Virus record (IMG/VR): IMGVR_UViG_3300000265_000028
Location: 1-22,232 of that record
Length of the DNA: 22,232 nt
Strand: one strand, 5' to 3'
Source of the DNA: a virus
The notes under the pieces are model-generated. The model was not told where the DNA came from, ran no database searches, and saw only the letters and a program-made list of their open reading frames with translations. Shown in pieces: positions 10,701 through 16,900 of the stretch (its first letter is position 1; each line of letters opens with the position of its first letter). The position numbers and the translations under genes were made by a program.

Positions 10701-12419
10701 GTTGTAAATGGTTCTGGTGTAATCACAGGAGTCACAGTTGGTATTGGTAGCACCGGTATTCGTTCCGGTGGTTCTGGTCACATATTCCCACCAAATGTTT
10801 CAATTGCTGATTCGTTGGGTGGTGGATCTGGTGCTGCAGTAACTGCAATTATTGGAACCGCTGGAACAGTTACTGGATTTAGTGTTGTATCGGGTGGTAC
10901 TGGATATACTCAGGCAAATCCACCTCAAGTATTCACAGATGAACCTGCACCATATAAAGGAATTTCACTAACTGGTAGTAGTACTGGTTCTGGTGCTGAG
11001 ATGGATGTTGTTGTTGGAACTGGCGGCAGCATAGTCAGTTTCAACATGTCCAATCGTGGTATTGGATATAAAGAAGGTGATGTTCTTACACTTCAGGGTC
11101 TTCCATTCCAGGTTGGAGTTAGTACATCTAACTTCACTGTAACTGTTAAGAACAAGTATCAGGATAAGTTCTCTGGATGGACATTTGGTCAACTTCTTGA
11201 AATGGATAACTTTAGCAATCAGTTCAATGGTGCTAAAACTCAATTCCTTATCACTAGAACAGAAACTACTAAAGAATTCTATAGTATCGTTGCACAAGAA
11301 GGATCTGGTATTATTCTACAAAATAACTTCTTAGTTTTCTTGAATGACGTTCTCCAGAAACCAGGAATTAATTATGAATTCAATGGTGGTACGAGATTTA
11401 AGTTTAAGGAAGCACCAAAAGCAGGAAGTACCTTTAGAATGTACTTCTACACTGGTTCTGATCAAGACTATAGAGAAATTGATGTTGATCAAACAGTCAA
11501 AGAGGGTGATACCTTAAGACTTCAAAAAGAAGGCACATTTGGTAGTCAAGATCGAAGAACTATCTACGCATTGATTGCTGCTGATACTGTTGAGACTGAA
11601 ACTTATACAGGTGTCGGTATCAGCACTGATAATGCATTCCTGAGACCAGTAGAATGGACCAAGCAAACTTCTGACCTTATTATTGATGGTCTTAGAATCT
11701 CTAAGGTAAGAAATTCCCTCGAACCACTGTATTATCCGACAACTAAAGTTATTGCTCCTGTTGGTCCTACAGACACCGCAATATATGCTGAAAATGTCTG
11801 GTCATTTGAAAATGTTGATAATCTTGGACAAACACTGAATGATATCACAGTTGTGGGTTTAGCTATCACAGATGCAACTGTTCCAATTGTTGAAAAAATT
11901 AAGGGTGTTAGTTATGATGGTGACTTTGGAGATATTAGAGATGTTACGACTGCAGCATCTGGAGTCAACTCATTACCTACAGTTACATTTGACTTCTTCC
12001 CATCTCCACAAATTTACTCCAAAACAGGAGATCCAGGCACGATTGAAAGGACTGGTATTGCTACAGGAGATTACTTCGTAGTTAGAAATACTTGTATTGG
12101 TACTGGTGTTACTTCAATCGATGGTGATGTTTCTACTATTGTTGGAAACGGAACATCTTTTATTGATAACGTTTATCGTGCTGCTCAGGTTGTTGCTATT
12201 GGCGGAACAGATACAATTCGAGTATCTACAAATGTTCTTTCTCTGGTTGGAGTTAATACTGCTATCAATCTTAAAACCTACGGATCGTTCAGTTGGGGCA
12301 AGATAAATATAGGAAGTAGAAATGGATCTCAGTTTGTATTCCAAAAAGATGATCCACTTTCTGGAATTAGTACTTCAGCACATATTTCAAGAACCACTGA
12401 ATTAAAATCACAGTACTAA
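1797..12419 (+). CDS. 7: Giant modular baseplate protein: gp7-like N-terminal region, YHYH domain and fibre-like beta repeats
   Basis: This 3540-residue virion protein sits between gp6 and gp8, where T4 carries gp7 (1032 residues), the peripheral wedge protein. Residues ~20-45 (FKDFLEQYYLSQESEYG) and ~250-380 (RARDFYSSKGTDTSLKILF, later NGKYYYKLFFPKG) align by eye with the C-terminal part of T4 gp7, which has YDFYSTKGIEASYKFLFKVLY in the equivalent place. The remaining ~3,100 residues look like tandem beta domains: H-x-F-x-T-G-D modules, G-x-G-Y repeats, Glu/Arg-Gly turn modules, a YHYH domain at ~1289-1423, and three C-terminal modules with an LVFLNDVLQKPG-type core. I counted only about five cysteines, saw no signal peptide or membrane segment, and recognised no catalytic motif. 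The ATG lies 3 bases after the gp6 stop with a weak Shine-Dalgarno, so coupling is likely. The frame is uninterrupted. Virion location is secure from context; the gp7 name rests on position and remembered similarity; host contact is inferred. An alternative reading is a fibre-like protein that replaced gp7. Confidence 0.8.
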   Translation: MSDSKVKISNILESQLPEFILDDNPLFKDFLEQYYLSQESEYGTVSLGENIADLKNIDSFVNLKFTQTTPKLTKFISNDADIIEVTNHLGFLPKNGIVKINNEIFTYTGKTSYAQKVIQFDPVANTLKLSSTVGLDSFRAQTIIFDTSFSSVVAGRTYYVTEVIDSSTITISDNEEALDDVLILEDTNPLGTTLPTITSFAFTGCIRGFSGIDDVSSGEFLNFNVSKSEFHDEGTPLTNLGLVFLAEFFRKYKKLFLPGIEDRQFQSVNIDNILSRARDFYSSKGTDTSLKILFSVLFGKFIEVIKPFDNTIQASAANFSVSDVIVVETISGDSTKLGETTILQGSTDTPTAKGVVSRVEPVLLNGKYYYKLFFPKGAIENTFNTSKKTKVIGLGASTSTLTVDSTIGFPQNGSFLHPDNDGLTEVTYTSKSANQFFGCVGLSTTFSENDPITDGNYVFGYEDNDINKLVTMRVVGTIVGVADNKRNTSQFRKGDILYVKHLGEKVDESDVRFNRWFYNNVVITHVQKIIGTSSIETVVDHHLHLGDKVDILLKNDRTVKEANCTVSSIINRKQFSVTGNSLPFDVNTAYLVKKKLDFASTNFSKEGVLANIQNTFVDTEKNAYVAFSGLPGYDNVTVTDRSKTFGGGDINTLNDVITINNHNFKNGEQLYYQPISGTSGISTGTYFASIIDTNNIKLSFSRSSVADQIYVDIDEIGSTSQHKLTPSSIFEKNIVNQNNFKRINRIPKQALDHSDIVGPIGVSLNGVEFQSPISTDSIFFGQIDKINILNSGTGYDIVNAPEIGVGDTAGSSGALLIGHFKGKVEDVILTSPGFNYKDTPIVKITGGNGTEALAEARMRGLTYTVTFVDNARTQQSDIINIPGHRFSDGEEVIYSSSGTPIGAGSTSVGFTTTRLTSGAVYFIAKVDDDHVSLSVTKEKALSKTVINMNAFGNGTHKFTSRVNRKIIDKINITKSTDDFSNKRVVVDAVAWPPANQKDLYSSFVGVNVESNYIYARNHSFKTGDNVEYSFDGTNIGGLSAAANYKVTVLDENRFLLSEAGTATTISSVNFDRKSYVDLTSVGVGTHTFKYPAIAITIDGIVSTGDTSVTPSYYNAIGIPVVRGSLDNVFIRNGGIGYGVPDVINYQRSIDVEVQTGKEADIRSIVVGGKLTSAYIANSGSSYTSPPTINVIGSGRLAELNPTIVDGAITAVDIVNSGIGYDENTTIEVIPSGIDVKLNAEIHEWKFNNVERYKEALQLDNSSIPKKDRLNRELVQISSGTSLKESKVVGFYPGAFYRQLLEDNVDSNGDEITTGFSHSPIIGWAYDGNPIYGPYGHAIPLFKEGQSTGGNKKIFSSYEIDVESSGTLRPSGFVNGSFTQDYLYKASGDLDEYNGRFCKTPEFPEGTYAYFSTIDFGGNLAYPYITKSHYNQTDSFNYNTLNDQSDSTLNNGSYKRNVTYLGLKDLHREYTFLQDPISSKVQVKVDATKSSRINSVNVIDSGINYKVGEQINFNEPSIDVEIEQVIGQNIVSIGTSDTVLKNTIFSVIGNVVTGVTTFPHGFSDGDIIEISGIGSATYKNIEGFRTIGVGTVLTNMKVAVGGTAVTGISTVISLRASTFTERFVEDDIIKVGGELMKIVGVDTVNDRYRITRIVNDSSASSHSVGDLVVKQPVTFNFLLDKKLENKNLSLPYKQNFEVSAVGIGSTYTSIVVGVAGSSNIVVSIPERAIYLKDHQFKTGDQLSLVSVGGTLRASTTAALSPNFDISTTDLFAVKIGTDFVGIATSKAFVGINSTLFFVAASTGKSHTLAQVKDNLTGIAKKVSARVETSLAHGVQKGDDVRLHITPNEVQQFVFKYNPTLKKLVVDPKTFAPSGITTVTTSDITLVNHKLQTGDVVAYVNAVGVATPLQNNREYHVVKIDDDTFRLAETNFDARAFPYQNITITEQGHGNHEVSKVNPKLDVINGGRFAMNTGDTSLSGFDINFYNDREFQSRYESTLITRDGIIGDGSPTTQIIVDINKNLSSNFYYRLEGDDTNYTDTYPTSANETVRNYSNIRIVDSKFNQNYKVASIGVGTDYSFGFTLVGAAETNSYTRAGYSTGFYSTNSPTAIGGIHSTKIVNPGINIKDFPAITSIGTTTGISAELELTNTEIGEIIDGMVSYPGIEFSEDNTIKPKADSSLVLRLSNTKTLNGVGIVTSGNDYNVPPKVIAIGNDSIITKTTLVGGSVSEVEVISTDSNLEENLEIIASDNSNGVGVVGANSSNLVNELLLRAPNIGFGVTNPFPFEIGDQIFVENVQITNGPLADGYNSSDYDYRYFTVSARNTASGTESISYSIAGIGFTGGDYNISQNAQFGRIVKVSDLATFVPQFQSIRFAEGEKVVDINDSNTFGVVAKNGWDEESGILRLDEVIGKFTESSVIRGVVGNFKATVSEVNESDLDLNVGSVSSDNGIWTDDVGKLNDSLQRLHDNDYYQRFSYSIRGEIELDKWKETVDSLDHTAGYKNFSDLQIITLPERGARAKQPEQELNLKVELNSKSSVHTRLSYDLASEDTDSTGLSKIIKFDSKIITDYNESITNKVLMIDDISPQFNGVGNSAGQLVGLSTFAIFNDGNSLLHHSVNPTTGIGASTITITEHNFNTGEELVYDPTNAGINTGSSLSITSLNVPGIGVTTLLPQRVFAIRINKNEFKVAVAATEASNGNHVTFTNTAGIGLTQSFSTEGDLATTRSIITIDNVVQSPIAVKPVGVAITTTEAVGIGSTQITVSDVSKIAGKSLLRFGTGEIVKVDLVGAGNVLNVQRGTMGTTAAAYAVGTASSVVSGDYRLKQGTLYLNDAPYGPTGIGSLTTRSSFSGRIFYKLTYNQNYIFDDISDSFDGTSDQFSIISSGVAVTGITTSHGAVLINNIFQKPFLSPIGSVLVANYEIEKTVSGEDINFTGTAVVGDLPQGGIINEFTVGVGSGYQFPTRAIGAAVVNGSGVITGVTVGIGSTGIRSGGSGHIFPPNVSIADSLGGGSGAAVTAIIGTAGTVTGFSVVSGGTGYTQANPPQVFTDEPAPYKGISLTGSSTGSGAEMDVVVGTGGSIVSFNMSNRGIGYKEGDVLTLQGLPFQVGVSTSNFTVTVKNKYQDKFSGWTFGQLLEMDNFSNQFNGAKTQFLITRTETTKEFYSIVAQEGSGIILQNNFLVFLNDVLQKPGINYEFNGGTRFKFKEAPKAGSTFRMYFYTGSDQDYREIDVDQTVKEGDTLRLQKEGTFGSQDRRTIYALIAADTVETETYTGVGISTDNAFLRPVEWTKQTSDLIIDGLRISKVRNSLEPLYYPTTKVIAPVGPTDTAIYAENVWSFENVDNLGQTLNDITVVGLAITDATVPIVEKIKGVSYDGDFGDIRDVTTAASGVNSLPTVTFDFFPSPQIYSKTGDPGTIERTGIATGDYFVVRNTCIGTGVTSIDGDVSTIVGNGTSFIDNVYRAAQVVAIGGTDTIRVSTNVLSLVGVNTAINLKTYGSFSWGKINIGSRNGSQFVFQKDDPLSGISTSAHISRTTELKSQY
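1854..2940 (+). other. gp7-like region of the giant protein
   Basis: Residues ~20-380 hold the only part of the giant protein that I can match to a T4 baseplate protein. The order of elements is the same as at the C-terminal end of T4 gp7: a short F-x-x-F/Y helix ending in YG, then the DFYSSKG motif at residues 279-285, then a helix ending in an LFGKFIEV-like strand, a VSDVIVVE strand, and the NGKYYYKLFF strand pair starting at residue 365. A Glu/Arg-Gly turn module (INNEIFTYTG ... FTGCIRGFSG) is inserted between the first two elements. The likely role is docking onto the gp6/gp8/gp53 wedge, which would leave the long C-terminal chain to project. The match is by eye and from memory. Confidence 0.65.
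5169..5523 (+). repeat. Cluster of three G-x-G-Y/S-S-Y Gly-rich beta repeats
   Basis: Three tandem units carry the pattern V-x-I-x-N-x-G-x-G/S-Y-x-x-P-x-I-x-V: FIRNGGIGYGVPDVINY, then YIANSGSSYTSPPTINVIG, then DIVNSGIGYDENTTIEVIP. A related pair lies at ~4143-4374 (ILNSGTGYDIVNAPEIGVG and LTSPGFNYKDTPIVKITGG), with single or degenerate units at ~6267-6369 and ~8127-8568. Such units form short beta-hairpins in many phage structural proteins. The cluster directly precedes the YHYH domain. Confidence 0.75.
5661..6065 (+). other. YHYH domain inside the giant baseplate protein
   Basis: Residues ~1289-1423 contain the hallmark segments of the YHYH domain family in order: GWAYDGNPIYGPYG (W at residue 1323), a TLRPSGFVNGSFTQDYLY segment, then SGDLDEYNGRFCKTPEFPEG followed by TYAYF, ending at AYPYI. 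This family occurs in bacterial secreted and cell-surface proteins and in some phage structural proteins. I know of no firmly established biochemical activity. It is flanked by Gly-rich repeat modules on the N-terminal side and by another G-x-N-Y repeat after ~6267. Carbohydrate or surface binding is only a guess. Confidence 0.85.
10389..11460 (+). repeat. Tail-fibre-type F-D/N-G ... LVFLNDVLQKPG modules flanking the Gly-rich cluster
   Basis: Two clear copies bracket the Gly-rich cluster: ~10389-10560 (DDISDSFDGTSDQFSII ... AVLINNIFQKPF) and ~11202-11460 (MDNFSNQFNGAKTQFLIT ... FLVFLNDVLQKPGINYEF, then FKEAPKAGSTFRMYF). A weaker third copy begins near 9537 (IDDISPQFNGVGNSAGQLVG) and ends near 10020 (IITIDNVVQSPI). 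This module, an F-x-G strand followed by an L-V-x-L/I-N-x-V/I-x-Q-x-P strand and a final APxAG turn, is common in tail-fibre and tail-spike proteins. Its presence supports a fibre-like C-terminal end. Confidence 0.7.
10626..11121 (+). repeat. Second G-x-G-Y repeat cluster, near the C-terminus of the giant protein
   Basis: Four related units lie in tandem: FTVGVGSGYQFP, IRSGGSGHIFPPNVSI, FSVVSGGTGYTQANPPQVF and FNMSNRGIGYKEGDVLTLQ. They are separated by Ala/Gly-rich strands such as GGGSGAAVTAIIG and GSGAEMDVVVG. The regular spacing suggests a repetitive beta-structure, perhaps a shaft or stacked hairpins. The unit is the same type that is inserted in gp8 and found late in the DUF4815 protein. 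Confidence 0.75.
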
Positions 12420-12425
12420 ACACAG

Positions 12426-12433
12426 TATAAATA
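12426..12433 (+). promoter_or_regulatory. T4-type late promoter (TATAAATA) upstream of gp8
   Basis: The octamer TATAAATA, preceded by G, lies 19 bases before the gp8 ATG in the only sizeable gap between the first large genes. It matches the T4 late-promoter -10 box, and cyanophage late promoters follow NATAAATA. In T4 this box is read by the late sigma gp55 with the sliding clamp, and no -35 box is needed. Transcription starting about 6 bases downstream would leave a leader of roughly 14 bases, with the weak Shine-Dalgarno GGA at 12445-12447 just before the start. It would give gp8 and downstream genes a transcript independent of the giant gene. Confidence 0.8.
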
Positions 12434-12452
12434 ATCAAAAAATCGGACAGAC

Positions 12453-13991
12453 ATGCCTGCCATAATCACTGACCAATTTAGAATTTTGAATGCGGAGACA
12501 TTTGCTAAGTCTGTGACTGGCATTGGCACGACTTCAAATTTCTATTACACCTTCTTGGCACATCCCAATCCTACTAATGTTAGCATTGAAGAATATGGTG
12601 ATGTTAATTGGGCGTCAAATACTCCAGATCCAAGAGACTCTTTTGAGCAGGAGAACAGATATCACGACTCGATGCTCTTCTTGAATAAGATTGGCATTAA
12701 TGACTTTGCAAGAATTGTACCTAGAATCAATTGGACTTCTGGTATAACTTATGACATGTATAGAAATGATTATGATATCACTAATGCAGCACCACAAACT
12801 AGTTCAAAGACATTATACGACTCTCGTTTTTATGTCGTAAACTCTGAATTTAAAGTTTACATCTGTATTAATAATGGCACAAGTCCAGATTTCCCAAAGG
12901 GTCAACCATCACAGAATGAACCAACTTTTGTTTCAACTGTTCCCCAAAAAGCAGGAAATGGAAGTGATGGATACCTCTGGAAGTATATTTACACAATCTC
13001 TCCTGCAGATATTGTTAAATTCACAACAGAGAAATATATGCCACTTCCCTCAAACTGGGGAGATGGTAATACTGCATCAGTAAAAAATGCTGCTGTTCGT
13101 GGAAGAGTTGAAACAGTAGTTATCAAGAACAGAGGATCAGGACATACGTCAGGAACATATTCTGTAGACATTCTAGGTGATGGAAGTGGCGGAAAGGTCT
13201 CTGTTGTTGTAGTTGATCAGCAAGTCTCTAGTGTTGAGGTTACAGCATCAGGAAAAGACTATACTAGAGGAGTAGTTAACTTTGATCCTGGTGATGGTGG
13301 AAGTGGTTCAGTAATTGAAGTTATGATTCCCCCCAAAGGGGGACATGGAGCAGATATCTATCGTGAGTTAGGTTCATATAGAGTAATGGTTTATTCTAAG
13401 TATGATTCCTCTTCTGATTTTATTTCTGAAAATTCCTTCTCAAGAATTGGTATTGTGAGAAATCCAACGGAATATGGAAGTTCAACTGCTATTCTAAATA
13501 CTAATACCGCAACTTCTCTTGGTGCATTGAAATTGAAACCCGGTGGTACTAACCCTGGTATTTCAACTTCCAGCGTTGACTATCCACTAAATGGTGAGAT
13601 TCGTCAATCAGTTGGTACTGCTGGATCAATTGCTGTTGGTTATGTTGCATCTTGGGATGGTGATACTGGGGTGTTGAGATACTATCAACCTGTTGGTCTA
13701 TCTACCATATCCAATAATAACTTTAGAAACTTTGATTTTGAAGGCAATACAAATCCAGTGAATTGTGTTGGTATGGCAGGAACTGCTTTATTTCCTGATA
13801 CTAGTTTCACAAATGTTTCTAGTGTGACGCTAAGTGGAAAGGTAATTGATTTAGGTCAAACTTTCGTTCTTGGAAAAGCAAATCCAGAAGTTGAAAAGTA
13901 TTCAGGTGATATCATTTACATTGATAACAGAGCACCAATCAGTAGATCTGAATCCCAAAAAGAAGAAGTAAAAGTCGTAGTAGAGTTCTAA
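12453..13991 (+). CDS. 8: Baseplate wedge subunit gp8, enlarged
   Basis: gp8 is a baseplate wedge component; in T4 it is a 334-residue dimer bound to gp6, gp7 and gp10. This 512-residue version keeps the T4 framework. NFYYTFLAHPNP (29-40) and VPRINWTSGITYDMY (89-103) correspond to FITFGRSEPW and IPRRDWGDTRY in T4. A GDGYVWEYLF-like segment (NGSDGYLWKYIYTISPADI) and PLPSNWG follow. The C-terminus YSGDIIYIDNRAPISRSE...VVVEF parallels HSGEMIYMENRPPI...ILFTF. The extra length comes from a Gly-rich G-x-G-H/Y module at ~213-290 and from extra sequence after IVRNPTEYG (~340-440). The conserved-looking PPKGGHG loop is at 293-299. The gene starts behind a late promoter and ends 4 bases before the next ATG. 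No signal peptide, membrane segment or enzyme motif is seen. Confidence 0.93.
   Translation: MPAIITDQFRILNAETFAKSVTGIGTTSNFYYTFLAHPNPTNVSIEEYGDVNWASNTPDPRDSFEQENRYHDSMLFLNKIGINDFARIVPRINWTSGITYDMYRNDYDITNAAPQTSSKTLYDSRFYVVNSEFKVYICINNGTSPDFPKGQPSQNEPTFVSTVPQKAGNGSDGYLWKYIYTISPADIVKFTTEKYMPLPSNWGDGNTASVKNAAVRGRVETVVIKNRGSGHTSGTYSVDILGDGSGGKVSVVVVDQQVSSVEVTASGKDYTRGVVNFDPGDGGSGSVIEVMIPPKGGHGADIYRELGSYRVMVYSKYDSSSDFISENSFSRIGIVRNPTEYGSSTAILNTNTATSLGALKLKPGGTNPGISTSSVDYPLNGEIRQSVGTAGSIAVGYVASWDGDTGVLRYYQPVGLSTISNNNFRNFDFEGNTNPVNCVGMAGTALFPDTSFTNVSSVTLSGKVIDLGQTFVLGKANPEVEKYSGDIIYIDNRAPISRSESQKEEVKVVVEF
13090..13326 (+). repeat. Gly-rich repeat module inserted in gp8
   Basis: Residues ~213-290 read VETVVIKNRGSGHTSGTYSV, then GDGSGGKVSVVVV, then VSSVEVTASGKDYTRGVVNF followed by DGGSGSVIEVMIPP. 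These are two G-x-G/K-H/D-Y-type units like those in the giant protein and the DUF4815 protein. T4 gp8 has nothing equivalent between its PWPEELKEDPTRWG segment and its IRFKAYLDSVYFPE segment, so this is an insertion relative to T4. It probably projects from the gp8 core. Confidence 0.7.
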
Positions 13992-13995
13992 GAAC

Positions 13996-16900
13996 ATGAC
14001 CCAGAACACCAATTTAAATGTTTCGCCTTATTTTGACGATTTTGATGAAGATAATAACTATAATAAGGTGCTGTTCAAACCTGGATTCCCAGTTCAATCC
14101 AGGGAATTAACTACGCTACAGTCTATCCTGCAAGGACAGATTGAAAAGTTCGGGCAACACTTTTTTAAGGAAGGGGCAATGATTGTTCCTGGTGGAATAA
14201 TCTACGATTCAAATTATTTTGCAGTTAAGATTGATCCTACTTTCTTAGACGTTCCTGTTTCTGCATATACTTCATATCTTAAAGATAATAAAATTGAGAT
14301 ACAAGGTGAAACTTCTGGTGTTAAGGCAACTGTGGTCAATTGTATCACAAGTGCGGAATCGATTGATTCTGTTGATACTCTTTATATTAAATACACTTCT
14401 TCTGGATTGGATGGTGTAACACCAACATTTGCAGATGGTGAAAATCTAATTACATTAGAAGATATTAAGTATTCTTCTACTACTATTCCAGCAAATAATC
14501 CATTTGCAAGAGCTCTTGTCTCTGAAGCAACTCCTACTGGTTCTGCTGCATCTATCAGTGAAGGAGTATTTTTTGTTAGAGGATATTTTGTAAAAGTACC
14601 TGCCGGTACTGTAATCCTGGATCAGTATACAAATTCACCTAGTTATAAAGTTGGTCTCCAGATTTCTGAAGATATTGTAACTGCTTCTTCTGCAAATCCT
14701 GATTTGTTTGATAACGCTAAGGGATTTTCAAATGAATCTGCACCAGGAGCAGATAGACTTAAAATGTCTGCATCTCTTGTTAAGAAGTCACTCAAAGACA
14801 ATAATGATGCTAACTTCGTAGAACTGTTGCGTGTAGAAGAAGGACTTGTTCAAAAGTTAGTTAACAAGACTGATTATAATATATTCAAGGAAGAACTCGC
14901 AAGAAGAACATATGACGAATCTGGTAATTATTACGTCAAAAAATTTGCTGTCGATGTTAGAGAAACTTTAAATGATAGACTTGGCAATAAGGGCATTTAT
15001 GCTCCAGGTCAATTAACACAGAGGGGTAATACTCCTTCTGATGATCTTTTCACCCTTCAGATATCCTCAGGTAAGGCATATGTAAGGGGATATGAAATTG
15101 AAAAGATTGGATCAACTTCACTTGATAATGTGAAACCAAGAACTACGAAGAAGAAAGAAAACGTCAGTGTTCCGGTTACAATTGGAAACAATATTCAAGT
15201 AGAAAATCTTTTTGGTGCGCCAACAATTGGATTCAACAACACATACACGGTAGAACTAAGAGACCGTAGACTTGGTGATAATGGACAACTAGACAGTGCA
15301 TCATCAGTTATTGGTAATGCCAGGGTTTATGATTTTGGTAAGAAAAATATAGCTGGAATTGGTACAGAGAGATTTGATTTAAGACTCTTCGATATTCAAA
15401 CATTTACTACTCTGACACTTGGACTTGGTGTTACTGCTGCAAATTCTGCATTCGTTAAAGGTATATACAGTGGAGCAACTGGTCACCTTAAGGACGCAGT
15501 TTCAAATGCAACGACTCTCAATCTGCTAGATGTAACGGGTCAGTTCCAAATTAATGAACCAATTGAGATTAATGGTCTTGTTGTAGGTAGAAATATTACA
15601 TCAGTCAGAGATAATGATGTCCGTGATATTAAATCAATTGGCACTACTTCATCACCTATTTTTGCTTGCAACGTTGCAATGCAGCAAACTGAAAATCTTA
15701 TCGAACCTGGTTCAGCATTCCAGATCGCAGTAGACTCTGGTTCTGGTAGTGCTGTAACTTCACCATCTGTTGGAGACTTCAGAAATGTTCCTGTAAGGGT
15801 TAATGACGTTGTTCAATTCACCATACCAGGTCAAGTTCTGCCTACGTTCAATAGAGTAAGCGCAGTTGCTGCCGGTTCTCTCACCTTAGTTGGTGTTAGT
15901 AGCGTAACAGGAATTTGCACTGGTGGTACAGTAAAAGCATCCAATGGTGGTGCTCTTAATAATGTTCAAAACTTAAATGTTGTTTCTGGTATTATAGAAA
16001 AAGGAAACCGTCCAGGAAAAACGGTTAAACTTCCTAACAATACTGTTTCATCCATCAATCTTCTTGATAGTAGTTACATTATAAGAAAGCAAGCAACAGT
16101 CAATATCGGTGCAAGTCTGCAACTTAGTTTTGCTATAACTGACTTTGGTGATGATAATCTGTTCCTAGAACCGTATAATCAATTTAATTATACCTTAACT
16201 TATGCAAATGGACATAAAGAAATTATTCTTGATTCTCAGGTCACAATTTCTGGTGACCTTAAAACAATTTTAATTAAGGGACTTAGCCAAACAGGTACTA
16301 GTGCAAAACTTACTCTTACTTGCAAGAGAAGCACATTATCGTCTAAGGTAAAGACCATCGCAAGATGTACCAATTTAGTTGTATCACGATCTAGAAATGC
16401 TGGATCTGGTATTGGTTCTACAACATTCGATGATGGATTAGATTATGGAGATGGAAGTTTCCCATATGGAACAAGAGTTCAAGATGAAAGTATTTCACTA
16501 AATGTACCAGACGTTACTAGAGTTCTTGCTGTATTTGAGTCTAATGATAGTAGTGCTCCATCTCTCCCATCAATCATTGCCTCTAATCAAAGCGATACAT
16601 TCTCAAATAATGTAGTAGTTGGTGAGCAGATTGTTGGTGCAAATACAGGAGCAGTTGCTCGTGTTGTTGATATTGTAAGTGGTAATCAAATAAATTTTGT
16701 ATATGAGAATGACAAGTCATTCCAAATATTAGAAACAGTTTCATTCCAAAGTTCTAGTATTATTGCAAATATCAGCACTCTACTCATCGGTGACAGAAAT
16801 GTAAGTAATGATTATAGTCTAGACTCTGGACAAAGACAAGAGTTCCGTGATATTGCAAGAATCAATAGATTAGCAGGTGTTGCTGAACCAACTAGACAAC

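Noticed and set aside
12302-12309. GATAAATA within the end of the gp7-like gene
   Set aside because: It fits a loose NATAAATA consensus, but it is inside coding sequence and an exact TATAAATA lies closer to gp8. It is not strong enough to list.
1797-12419. Possible frameshift or fusion artefact creating the 3540-residue frame
   Set aside because: Module types alternate smoothly, the frame has no stops, and repeat and Gly-rich patterns continue throughout in the same frame. A single intact gene is the simpler reading.
12420-12452. Possible terminator between the giant gene and gp8
   Set aside because: The gap holds A-runs and a promoter box but no GC-rich stem followed by T residues.
12447-12462. 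Imperfect palindrome CAGACATGCCTG over the gp8 start codon
   Set aside because: The arms are short and mismatched. There is no U-run for a terminator, and too little stem to claim an operator or a translation-blocking hairpin.
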